The notes under the pieces were generated by a model. It had not been told where the DNA came from. It ran no database searches and was given only the letters and a program-made list of their open reading frames with translations. From positions 1-7,922 of the forward strand of contig CAMDKN010000057.1 in NCBI GenBank assembly GCA_945901035.1: a stretch of 7,922 nucleotides of DNA. Direction: 5' to 3'. This document shows, one piece after another, positions 1 to 6,385 of the stretch (position 1 is its first letter; the number at the start of each line of letters is the position of its first letter). The translations under genes and the position numbers were made by a program. The DNA comes from Gulosibacter massiliensis (GTDB taxonomy: Bacteria > Actinomycetota > Actinomycetes > Actinomycetales > Microbacteriaceae).

Positions 1-1
1 C

Positions 2-1174
2 AAGGGCGTCGGTATTCCCGCCGTCAGCATCTCGATGACCGGGCCTGCGGGTTTCACCGCGACCGTGCTCACCGACGCCGAGGGCAAGTACACCGTCGGT
101 GTTCCCGAAAAATTGACGGACTACACGGTCACCGTGGACGAAATGACTCTCCCCGAAGGCGTGACCGTCATCGACAATCCCGCAACGGCGTTTGTCGAAG
201 CGAACGTTCAGACCGTCACGGTCGGCCCCGGTGGACGCACGACAATGAACTTCTTCATCGGTCAGGGCGAGCGAAAAACCACCAGCATCGTTGACCAAGT
301 AGTCCAGCGCCTCATCTCGGGAATCAACTTCGGGCTTATGCTGGCGTTGGCGTCGGTCGGGCTCTCGCTTATTTACGGAACGACGGGAATTTCTAACTTC
401 GCCCACGCTGAGTTGGTCACGTTTGGGGCCGTCGCCACCTACGGACTCGTCGCATTGATGGGAGCCGACCTACTCTGGCTGGCCATCATTATCGCCCTGG
501 TCCTCTCAGCCGCGGTCGGATGGGGTCAAGACGCGGCGCTGTGGGCGCCTCTGAGACGCCGCGGTATGGGATTGGTCCAGCTCATGATTGTGTCGATCGG
601 GCTGTCGCTCGGGGTCCGTTACCTTTATCAATTCTTCATCGGCGGGACCACCGAACAATTGCCGGGGTCGAGCGGTGAACGGTTTGCCCTGTTCGGTTCG
701 GTGACGCTGAGTGCCACCGACATCGCGAGCATGGCTATCTCTGTGCTCCTCATCGTTCTGTTCGCACTGTGGCTGAACCGATCAAAGGTCGGAAAGGCTA
801 CGCGCGCCATTTCGGACAACCCCGGTCTTGCCGCATCCTCGGGAATCGACGTCGACGGAGTGGTTCGCATCGTCTGGATTATCGGGTCCGTTCTCGCCGG
901 GTTCTCGGGAATCCTCTGGGCGTACTTCCGTCCCGGAATTCGCTGGGACATGGGTGGCCAGATCCTTCTTCTTATCTTTGCGGCGACCACGCTCGGGGGC
1001 CTCGGTACCGCCTACGGCGCGCTGGTCGGTTCGCTCATTGTGGGAATCCTCGTCGAGGCTTCCAGTTTGGTCATTCCGTCGGACCTCAAATACGTCGGAG
1101 CGCTCGTTGTCCTCATCGGCATCCTGCTGTTCCGGCCTCAAGGAATCCTCGGACGAAAGGAAAGGGTGGGATAG
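2..1174 (+). CDS. livH: Branched-chain amino acid ABC transporter permease LivH with extracytoplasmic N-terminal domain (5' partial)
   Basis: One of two permease subunits of a HAAT-type importer, forming half of the membrane channel. The reading frame is open to the left edge (390 residues visible), so the true start lies outside; the ATG at 35 is internal. Visible residues 1-88 form a beta-rich segment that resembles a carboxypeptidase regulatory-like/transthyretin-type domain (TDAEGKYTVGVP at 24-35, then a TLPEGV turn at 49-54). A linker leads to the first membrane helix near 106-126. The LivH core follows: the NFAHAE motif at 132-137, about eight hydrophobic helices, the cytoplasmic coupling loop (KVGKATRAISDNPGLAASSG, 262-281) that contacts the ATPase, and LGGLGTAYGALVG at 331-343. 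The end FRPQGILG is typical of the family. It lies 3 nt before livM. The permease is certain; the ligand is inferred from the family only. The upstream part probably holds a signal peptide, which cannot be seen. Confidence 0.93.
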   Translation, partial: KGVGIPAVSISMTGPAGFTATVLTDAEGKYTVGVPEKLTDYTVTVDEMTLPEGVTVIDNPATAFVEANVQTVTVGPGGRTTMNFFIGQGERKTTSIVDQVVQRLISGINFGLMLALASVGLSLIYGTTGISNFAHAELVTFGAVATYGLVALMGADLLWLAIIIALVLSAAVGWGQDAALWAPLRRRGMGLVQLMIVSIGLSLGVRYLYQFFIGGTTEQLPGSSGERFALFGSVTLSATDIASMAISVLLIVLFALWLNRSKVGKATRAISDNPGLAASSGIDVDGVVRIVWIIGSVLAGFSGILWAYFRPGIRWDMGGQILLLIFAATTLGGLGTAYGALVGSLIVGILVEASSLVIPSDLKYVGALVVLIGILLFRPQGILGRKERVG

Positions 1175-1177
1175 CTC

Positions 1178-2194
1178 ATGGACATCCTCGGAATCTTCCT
1201 CTCCTCGGCGTCGTTTATCCTCGCGCCCACCACCATCGCCTACGCGTTGGCGACGCTGGGGCTCGCCCTCCACTTCGGGTACGGGGGCTTGCTCAACATG
1301 GGTATGGCGGGCTTCATGGCACTTGGTGCCTACGGCTACGCCATTGGGATTCTCACCTTCGGACTACCGTGGTATCTCGCGGCCTTCGTGGGAATTGTCG
1401 CTTCTATCGTTTTCGCGCTAATCCTCGGCATCCCCACGCTTCGACTTCGCGGTGACTATCTCGCCATCGTGACGATCGCCGCGGCGGAAATCGTTCGACT
1501 GATGCTGCTGAGTTCCGCCTTCGGCACCATCACCGGTTCCGCGGACGGCCTGTCGGGCTTCAACGGTCCCGGTGGCACCGTCACTAACCCGACCGTCGGT
1601 GCGGGTGGCTTCAACGAGAGCAACCCCATCCCCGAGGGCGTTTACGGTTTCCCTCCGTTCCTCGACGATCAGCGCACCTGGTATCTCCGAATTGTCGGAA
1701 TTATCATCCTCGGACTCGCGATTTTCGTCGTGTGGCGTCTCGTCAACTCCCCGTGGGGTCGAGTCGTCAAAGGCATTCGTGAAGACGAGGACGCCGTTCG
1801 TTCGCTCGGAAAGAACGTCTTCGCCTACAAGCTGCAGGTCCTCATCATCGGTGGGGTGCTCGGCGCCCTCGGCGGTCTGATGCTCGCCTTCTCGACGAAC
1901 GTCAACTCGAGCGTCTACGTGACGTCTCTGACGTTCTTCCTGTGGACCGCACTTCTGCTCGGTGGCGCGGCAACCGTCTTCGGGCCTCTGGCGGGTTCCA
2001 TCATCTTCTGGGTGCTCCAAGCGTTCCTCGGGCTGCTGTTCCCCGCTCTGGCGAGCGTTGGACTCATGCCATTCACCACCATTCAGGCCGCGCAAATCAA
2101 GTTCATCATCGTCGGCTTCGCTCTCGTACTCCTTGTGGTCTTCCGGCCACAGGGGCTCTACGGAAACAAGAAGGAGTTGACCTTTGTCAAGTAA
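1178..2194 (+). CDS. livM: Branched-chain amino acid ABC transporter permease LivM
   Basis: Second channel-forming permease of the importer, pairing with LivH in the cytoplasmic membrane. The 338-residue product has the LivM hallmarks: FGYGGLLNMGMAGFMALGAY at 33-52, TLRLRGDYLAIVTIAAAEIV at 87-106, and the cytoplasmic coupling loop SPWGRVVKGIREDEDAVRSL at 191-210. A GGAATVFGPLAGS motif sits at 262-274 and the C-terminus has the usual FRPQGLYG. About eight hydrophobic helices are visible. Residues 118-168 form a polar Gly/Pro/Asn-rich stretch between helices, probably an extracytoplasmic loop. The ATG at 1178 follows the livH stop by 3 nt, with a purine-rich GGTGGG 7 nt upstream. Its 3' end overlaps livG by 11 nt, so the two are probably translationally coupled. 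Length is normal for the family. Ligand specificity cannot be read from the permease. Confidence 0.95.
   Translation: MDILGIFLSSASFILAPTTIAYALATLGLALHFGYGGLLNMGMAGFMALGAYGYAIGILTFGLPWYLAAFVGIVASIVFALILGIPTLRLRGDYLAIVTIAAAEIVRLMLLSSAFGTITGSADGLSGFNGPGGTVTNPTVGAGGFNESNPIPEGVYGFPPFLDDQRTWYLRIVGIIILGLAIFVVWRLVNSPWGRVVKGIREDEDAVRSLGKNVFAYKLQVLIIGGVLGALGGLMLAFSTNVNSSVYVTSLTFFLWTALLLGGAATVFGPLAGSIIFWVLQAFLGLLFPALASVGLMPFTTIQAAQIKFIIVGFALVLLVVFRPQGLYGNKKELTFVK
2171..2176 (+). promoter_or_regulatory. Ribosome binding site of livG, inside livM
   Basis: A perfect AAGGAG lies inside the 3' end of livM, 7 nt before the TTG at 2184. It is the reason for choosing this rare TTG start rather than a codon further downstream. 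Confidence 0.75.
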
Positions 2195-3086
2195 GCCCAC
2201 CTCCTCCAGCCCCGTGAAATCGACGGGACTCCACGTCGGCGCAATCAAGCCGGGCGTCGCGAAAAAAGACCCCATCCTGGTCGCCGATCACGTTCGACGT
2301 CAGTTCGGTGGTCTCGTCGCGGTTGATGTGGAACACGTCGAAATCCCACGCAACGCCATCACCGCGTTGATTGGACCGAACGGCGCCGGAAAGACCACGT
2401 TCTTCAACCTGCTCACGGGTTTTGACCAGCCAAACGAGGGAAAATGGTCGTTCAACGGCAAGTCGCTCGCCAACGTTTCCGCCTACCGAGTCGCACGACG
2501 CGGACTCATCCGGACGTTCCAGCTGACCAAGGCTCTCGGGCTGCTCACTGTCATGGACAACATGAAACTGGGCAGCACCGAACAGTCGGGCGAGAAACTC
2601 AGCGCGAGCCTCTTTCCGCTCATCTGGAAAAAGAAAGAAAAAGAGATCGAGGAGAAGGCGCTCGAGATTCTGCAGCGATTCAAACTCGACACCAAGAAGG
2701 ATGACTTCGCGGCATCGCTCTCGGGAGGGCAACGCAAGTTGCTCGAAATGGCGCGCGCGCTGATGACCGACCCCGAACTCGTGATGCTCGACGAGCCCAT
2801 GGCCGGTGTCAACCCCGCTCTCACGGAATCGCTCTTGGAACACATCCTCGGGCTAAAAGCTCAGGGAATGACCGTTCTCTTTGTCGAGCACGACATGCAC
2901 ATGGTTCGGCACATCGCGGACTGGGTCATCGTCATGGCCGAAGGCAAAGTTGTCGCCGAAGGTGCTCCGAACGAAGTAATGAAGAACCCCGCCGTGATCG
3001 ACGCCTACCTCGGAAGCCACCAGGACATCGACCTGGGAACAGTCACTGGACGCATCACGCTGCCGAAGATTTCGAAGGAGAAGTAA
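2184..3086 (+). CDS. livG: Branched-chain amino acid ABC transporter ATP-binding protein LivG
   Basis: Cytoplasmic ATPase subunit that powers uptake with LivF. All ABC motifs are present in the 300-residue product: Walker A GPNGAGKT (64-71), Q-loop Gln113 in RTFQ, signature LSGGQ (179-183), Walker B LVMLDEP (199-205), D-loop region GVNP (209-212) and switch His236 in VEHD. The RGLIRTFQ and ...VEHDM...VR...V segments are typical of LivG rather than LivF. Translation starts at a TTG (2184) that overlaps the last 11 nt of livM, with an AAGGAG 7 nt upstream. This gives about 28 polar residues, rich in Ser, Lys and Pro, before the ABC fold begins near ILVADHV. The C-terminal tail after YLGS (275-278) adds about 22 residues. 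The stop codon directly abuts the livF ATG. Confidence 0.95.
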   Translation: MSSKPTSSSPVKSTGLHVGAIKPGVAKKDPILVADHVRRQFGGLVAVDVEHVEIPRNAITALIGPNGAGKTTFFNLLTGFDQPNEGKWSFNGKSLANVSAYRVARRGLIRTFQLTKALGLLTVMDNMKLGSTEQSGEKLSASLFPLIWKKKEKEIEEKALEILQRFKLDTKKDDFAASLSGGQRKLLEMARALMTDPELVMLDEPMAGVNPALTESLLEHILGLKAQGMTVLFVEHDMHMVRHIADWVIVMAEGKVVAEGAPNEVMKNPAVIDAYLGSHQDIDLGTVTGRITLPKISKEK

Positions 3087-3821
3087 ATGGCCGCGAAAGC
3101 AGAAGTTCCGGTCGTCGAGACCAAAGACCTGTATGCCGGGTATCTGCCCGGGGTCAACATCCTCAACGGAACGAATCTTTACGCCAACAAGGGCGAACTC
3201 ATCGGAATCATCGGTCCGAACGGTGCGGGAAAGTCCACGTTCCTCAAGGCGATTTTCGGTCTGGTCAAAGTTCGCGAGGGTTCGATCACCCTCAACGGTG
3301 ACGACATCACGGGCTTGAAAGCAAACCAGTTGGTTTCACGAGGCGTTGGTTTCGTCCCACAATCCAACAACGTGTTCCCCAGCCTCACGATTGAGGAAAA
3401 CCTGCAGATGGGTCTGTACCAGCGTCCCGGCGCCTACGCCGAGCGCCTGGAGTTCGTCACAGGCATCTTTGCCGAACTGGGTAAGCGCCTCAAGCAGCGT
3501 GCAGGATCGCTCTCGGGTGGCGAGCGGCAGATGGTCGCCATGAGCCGAGCGCTCATGATGGATCCGACTGTCCTCTTGCTCGACGAGCCCAGTGCGGGTC
3601 TCTCGCCCGTTCGACAGGACGAGGCGTTCATTCGTGTCTCCGAAATCAACAAGGCGGGTGTCACCACGATCATGGTCGAGCAGAACGCTCGTCGCTGCCT
3701 TCAGATCTGCGACCGCGGATATGTGCTGGATCAGGGCAAGGATGCCTACACGGGCACCGGACGTGACCTGCTCAACGACCCGAAGGTGATTGGCCTGTAC
3801 CTCGGTTCGCTCGGCGCCTAG
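3087..3821 (+). CDS. livF: Branched-chain amino acid ABC transporter ATP-binding protein LivF
   Basis: Second cytoplasmic ATPase of the importer, expected to form a heterodimer with LivG. The 244-residue product has Walker A GPNGAGKS (43-50), Q-loop Gln92 in FVPQ, signature LSGGE (142-146), Walker B LLLDEP (163-168) and D-loop region GLSP (171-174). At the switch position it has Gln199 (VEQN) instead of His; this is the normal LivF pattern, not a defect. The ATG directly follows the livG stop, with GAAGGAG 6 nt upstream (3074-3080), so it is tightly coupled to livG. It is the last gene of the operon: a hairpin terminator begins 12 nt after its TAG. Length is as usual for LivF. Confidence 0.95.
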   Translation: MAAKAEVPVVETKDLYAGYLPGVNILNGTNLYANKGELIGIIGPNGAGKSTFLKAIFGLVKVREGSITLNGDDITGLKANQLVSRGVGFVPQSNNVFPSLTIEENLQMGLYQRPGAYAERLEFVTGIFAELGKRLKQRAGSLSGGERQMVAMSRALMMDPTVLLLDEPSAGLSPVRQDEAFIRVSEINKAGVTTIMVEQNARRCLQICDRGYVLDQGKDAYTGTGRDLLNDPKVIGLYLGSLGA

Positions 3822-3832
3822 CCAACGGTTTC

Positions 3833-3867
3833 AGCGGGGTCGACCTTCGGGTCGGCCCCGCTTCTTT
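3833..3867 (+). terminator. Rho-independent terminator of livHMGF
   Basis: A 13-bp stem (arms 3833-3845 and 3850-3862, one T-G wobble at 3840/3855) closes a TTCG tetraloop and is followed by TTCTTT. The TTCG loop and T-rich tail read correctly on the plus strand, so it serves livF and the genes before it. Confidence 0.88.
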
Positions 3868-3869
3868 GT

Positions 3870-3957
3870 GCCAACGCACCAGCGAGGAACCTCGTTAAAC
3901 AGAAGAGGCCCCGGGCGAACCCGGGGCCTCTCTGAATCACCGATTCAGTGCGTTGGC
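3870..3957. repeat. 10-bp inverted repeat enclosing the livK terminator
   Basis: GCCAACGCAC at 3870-3879 is repeated as its exact reverse complement at 3948-3957. The arms flank the livK terminator and a small 7-bp hairpin (CTGAATC at 3932-3938 with GATTCAG at 3942-3948). A separate 14-bp perfect palindrome, TGGCTAATTAGCCA (3954-3967), overlaps the right arm and contains the livK stop codon. Function unknown. Confidence 0.5.
3896..3931 (-). terminator. Rho-independent terminator of livK
   Basis: A perfect 12-bp stem (3904-3915 with 3920-3931) has a loop that reads TTCG on the minus strand, followed there by TTCTGTTT (3903-3896). It lies about 30 nt after the livK stop. With the livF terminator 37 nt away it forms a face-to-face pair that insulates the convergent units; it could also act as a back-up stop for plus-strand read-through. 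Confidence 0.88.
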
Positions 3958-3960
3958 TAA

Positions 3961-5271
3961 TTAGCCAGCGTACGGGACTGCGGTGTTGTCGTTACCGAAC
4001 TGGTACACCTGGATCGATGCTTCGGTGGGGTCTCCAACTTCGTTGAACGTGATGGGACCTGACACACCGTCGTAGTCTGCGGTTCCGCCACCAATGATGA
4101 TGTCGGCGCATTCCACGAACGTGGTGCACTTGGTTCCGCCACCGGTTCCACCGGAGACTTCCTGGAGCTTCGCAGCCATGTCGACACCCTCAACCGAGCC
4201 GGCTTCCATTGCAGCGAGTGCAAGGAGGACGACTGCGTCATAGGCCTCGGGGCCGTATGCGAAGACATCAGCGAGGTCTGCGTTACCTGCGGCAACCCAG
4301 TTGTCGTTCATTGCGGTGGTGAAGTCCGCGATGGTCTCGAGGTTCAGTCCAGGGACCGTACCCTTCGATCCTTCGAGGAGTCCAGCTTCGAAGTCTTCCG
4401 AGTAGTTCGCGACGTTTCCGTCAACCAGGTAGACCTTGTCAGCCGGGAATCCGCCACCGATGAGCTTCGGAGCAATCGTCTTGAGCTCTTCGAAGGTGAT
4501 GAGAACGATGGCGTCAGGGTTGGAAGCGGTAACTTCCGAGATCTGAGCGTCGAAGTTCGTGTCACCCGTGTTGAACGTGGGCTGTGAAACAACGGTTCCA
4601 CCGGCAGCCGTGAAGGCAGCCGTCACGAAGCCGGCGAGGCCGCTCGTGAAGTTACCGTTGGCGTCCTTGGCTCCGTCGCCGTTACCGTACGAGTCGTTGA
4701 GAACGATCATGCCGAGGGTCGAGTGACCGTCAGCAGCGATGAGGTTACCGAGAACTTCACCCTGAAGAACGTCCGAGGGGGCGGTACGGAAGTACAGTCC
4801 CTTGTCGTCGTAGGTCGACAGTGCAGCCGAGGTGTTTGCCGGCGAGAACTGGATGACTCCAGCGCCAACAACCTGGTCGATGAACTGAAGCGAGGTACCC
4901 GACGATGCGGCACCGAGGATGGCCGTTACTCCGGCGTCGAGAAGACGCGGAACTTCGGTTTCGTATGCCTTGTTGTCGGTGTCACCCGAGTCGCCATATG
5001 TGACCTCAATGGTGATGCCCTTAGCGGCGTCGTTGACGTCCTTGACGGCGAGCGCCACACCGGCTTCTTCGGGGGGTCCGAGGAATGCCAGGCTTCCCGT
5101 CTGGGGAAGAGCGGTACCGATCTTCAGGGTCAGGTCGCCGACAGGACCGCCTCCGCCACCGGCGCCCGCTGCACAGCCGCTCAGCACGAGTGCCGAGGTG
5201 CCGAGCATTGCGAGACCACCGAGAAGCGATGCGACCTTACGGGAGGCCGAAGCCTTCGCAAATGCGCCCAT
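3961..5271 (-). CDS. livK: Branched-chain amino acid ABC transporter substrate-binding lipoprotein LivK
   Basis: Extracytoplasmic receptor that would deliver ligand to LivHM. The 436-residue product starts with a basic, hydrophobic signal peptide and a lipobox LSGC with the lipidation site at Cys33. A Gly-rich tether (about 34-45) is followed by a type I periplasmic-binding-protein fold (Peripla_BP_6 type), starting at LKIGTALPQTGSLAF. GAASSGTSLQ and the following FSPANTSAALS match the usual Ser/Thr ligand-contact region for the amino-acid backbone. Cys382 and Cys388 (CTTFVEC) may form a disulfide in the C-terminal lobe. The ATG at 5271 has AAGGAG 4 nt upstream (5276-5281). It converges on livHMGF and has its own terminator and control region. 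A branched-chain amino acid is the likely ligand, but amides or urea cannot be excluded for this family. Confidence 0.93.
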   Translation of the reverse strand: MGAFAKASASRKVASLLGGLAMLGTSALVLSGCAAGAGGGGGPVGDLTLKIGTALPQTGSLAFLGPPEEAGVALAVKDVNDAAKGITIEVTYGDSGDTDNKAYETEVPRLLDAGVTAILGAASSGTSLQFIDQVVGAGVIQFSPANTSAALSTYDDKGLYFRTAPSDVLQGEVLGNLIAADGHSTLGMIVLNDSYGNGDGAKDANGNFTSGLAGFVTAAFTAAGGTVVSQPTFNTGDTNFDAQISEVTASNPDAIVLITFEELKTIAPKLIGGGFPADKVYLVDGNVANYSEDFEAGLLEGSKGTVPGLNLETIADFTTAMNDNWVAAGNADLADVFAYGPEAYDAVVLLALAAMEAGSVEGVDMAAKLQEVSGGTGGGTKCTTFVECADIIIGGGTADYDGVSGPITFNEVGDPTEASIQVYQFGNDNTAVPYAG

Positions 5272-5329
5272 GTTTCTCCTTGATTTTTAAGTGAAGTAGC
5301 GAGTCGGATGACCCGCCACATTACGTCTA

Positions 5330-5359
5330 ACGCTACCGAATGGGGAATGGGTTGGGCAA
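5330..5359 (-). promoter_or_regulatory. Candidate livK promoter
   Basis: On the minus strand TTGCCC (5359-5354) and TAGCGT (5335-5330) are 18 nt apart and resemble -35 and -10 boxes; both are imperfect. Transcription would begin near 5323, giving a leader of about 50 nt before the livK start. Chosen by position and partial consensus match only. Confidence 0.3.
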
Positions 5360-5367
5360 ATGCTGCG

Positions 5368-5393
5368 GTTACAAGCGTGTAACGCTTTGTCAC
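5368..5393. promoter_or_regulatory. Triple GTNAC direct repeat upstream of livK (candidate OmpR-family regulator site)
   Basis: On the plus strand GTTAC (5368), GTAAC (5379) and GTCAC (5389) follow each other at 11- and 10-bp steps. The first two also form an inverted repeat, GTTACA-N4-TGTAAC (5368-5383). The pattern GTNAC-N6-GNAAC resembles the boxes described for the actinobacterial response regulators GlnR and MtrA. It lies just upstream of the candidate livK -35 box, a suitable place for an activator. The regulator identity is inference. Confidence 0.4.
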
Positions 5394-5420
5394 ACAGATT
5401 TGTGGATGTCCCGCGCAATT

Positions 5421-6317
5421 TCACCCGGTCTTGCGCCTGTTTCGGGCAATGGCGTCGAACATGAGAATCATCAAGCCCGCCCACACCAACACGAAGCCGA
5501 GCAGGCGAATTGGAGGCATGGGTTCGTTCATGACAAAAACGCCGATCAGAAACTGTAGCGTCGGCGCAACATATTGCATGAAGCCCATCCACGAGAGGGG
5601 AACCTTGGACGCTGCGTACCCGAACAAGAGGAGCGGGATGGCCGTCACAGGCCCCAGTCCGATCAGTAATACCGTGGACCACACGTCGCCAGCACCGAAA
5701 TTCAGGCTACCTGTGACCGCTTCCACGCTGACGAAGACGAGAGCCAAGGGAACCAGCCACGCGGTCTCGATGGTCAGACTCTGGGTGGCGTTGAGGCGTC
5801 CGCCGAGCCGGTTTTTGAACAAACCGTAAATGGCAAATGAGCCGGCGAGAACGAAGGCGAACCAGGGAAATTGTCCATACCCCGCGACGAGAATTGTGAC
5901 CGCAACGGCAGCGAACCCCATCGCCACCCACTGCAACGGTCGGAGTTTTTCCCCAAGCACGAGCACGCCCAGCAGGATGGTGACGAGCGGGTTGATGAAA
6001 TAACCGAGTGAGGCTTCCACGATGTGCCCGGTGAGGTTCGCGATGATGTAAAACTGCCAGTTGATGTAAATGAACACGCCCGCGGCGAGCGTGTACCAGA
6101 GCAGTGTGGGGTCCCGCAACAGCGCGAGTGTCGATCGCAGTTGTTTGGTGACGGCGAGAATACCGACACACAATACGAGTGACCAGAGAATCCGCCAGGA
6201 CACGATCTCCCAGGGCCCTGTGGTGCCGAGCACCACGAAATACAGAGGCAGTAAGCCCCACAGGAAATACGAGCCGATACCGGCGGCAACACCACTGGTT
6301 TGTTGGGAGGTGCGCAC
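5421..6317 (-). CDS. rarD: RarD-type EamA family transporter
   Basis: Inner-membrane protein of the drug/metabolite transporter superfamily, RarD branch. The 298-residue product has about ten hydrophobic helices in two EamA repeats. Family signatures are YFLWGLLPLY (17-26), WRILWSL (41-47), EASLGYFINPLVTILLG (101-117), GEKLRPLQW (122-130) and LSWMGFMQYVAPTLQFLIGV (241-260), and the Arg/Lys-rich tail is expected in the cytoplasm. Homologues are often labelled chloramphenicol-sensitive protein RarD, but a transported substrate is not established and resistance should not be assumed. The start is a GTG at 6317, because an in-frame stop lies at 6327-6329 and no better start follows soon. There is no convincing ribosome binding site; a -10-like TAGGCT 6 nt before the GTG suggests a leaderless mRNA. 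It is separated from livK by 149 nt and from groES by a terminator. Confidence 0.9.
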   Translation of the reverse strand: MRTSQQTSGVAAGIGSYFLWGLLPLYFVVLGTTGPWEIVSWRILWSLVLCVGILAVTKQLRSTLALLRDPTLLWYTLAAGVFIYINWQFYIIANLTGHIVEASLGYFINPLVTILLGVLVLGEKLRPLQWVAMGFAAVAVTILVAGYGQFPWFAFVLAGSFAIYGLFKNRLGGRLNATQSLTIETAWLVPLALVFVSVEAVTGSLNFGAGDVWSTVLLIGLGPVTAIPLLLFGYAASKVPLSWMGFMQYVAPTLQFLIGVFVMNEPMPPIRLLGFVLVWAGLMILMFDAIARNRRKTG

Positions 6318-6323
6318 GTCGTC

Positions 6324-6329
6324 AGCCTA
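6324..6329 (-). promoter_or_regulatory. Candidate -10 box of rarD (leaderless)
   Basis: TAGGCT fits TANNNT and ends 6 nt before the GTG start, so transcription would begin at or next to the start codon. No good -35 box was found 16-19 nt upstream, where the foot of the groES terminator lies. Confidence 0.35.
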
Positions 6330-6341
6330 GCGTTGACACAC

Positions 6342-6374
6342 CAACGGCTCCCGCGCAGGGCGCGGGAGCCGTTG
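6342..6374 (-). terminator. groES terminator, 15-bp perfect hairpin
   Basis: Arms 6342-6356 and 6360-6374 pair perfectly over 15 bp around a 3-nt loop. The hairpin begins 11 nt after the groES stop. On the minus strand the following bases (TTGGTGTGT) are only moderately T-rich, so termination efficiency is uncertain, but the stem is very strong. Confidence 0.75.
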
Positions 6375-6385
6375 AATGATGGGCG

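Noticed and set aside
769..1455. Plus-strand open frame (228 codons) across the livH/livM junction
   Set aside because: Arg/Pro/His-rich composition and overlap with two certain genes mark it as a frame-shifted shadow.
1418..2275. Long minus-strand open frame (285 codons) opposite livM
   Set aside because: Its product is dominated by Glu, Asp, Arg and Gly with no recognisable fold, which is the usual antisense shadow of a GC-rich membrane protein gene; livM on the plus strand has all family motifs.
3679..3690. Missing switch histidine in LivF (VEQN)
   Set aside because: Gln at this position is the standard LivF pattern, not a defect.
3881..3895. GAGG-AA-CCTC mini hairpin between the two terminators
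   Set aside because: The loop would be too small and the stem too short to be stable; likely chance.
4723..5283. Plus-strand open frame (186 codons) opposite livK
   Set aside because: It is antisense to the signal peptide and binding domain of livK, has no ribosome site and no recognisable domain.
5388..5405. Possible CRP/GlxR site near TGTGA and CACA-TGTG symmetry
   Set aside because: Only a half site matches TGTGA-N6-TCACA; the GTNAC array explains the repeated bases better.
5401..5410. Possible DnaA box (minus strand ACATCCACA)
   Set aside because: Two mismatches to TTATCCACA at important positions, a single copy, and no AT-rich origin-like context.
5384..5420. Terminator for rarD before livK
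   Set aside because: Short inverted repeats occur here but none is followed by a T-rich tract on the minus strand, so rarD read-through into livK cannot be excluded.
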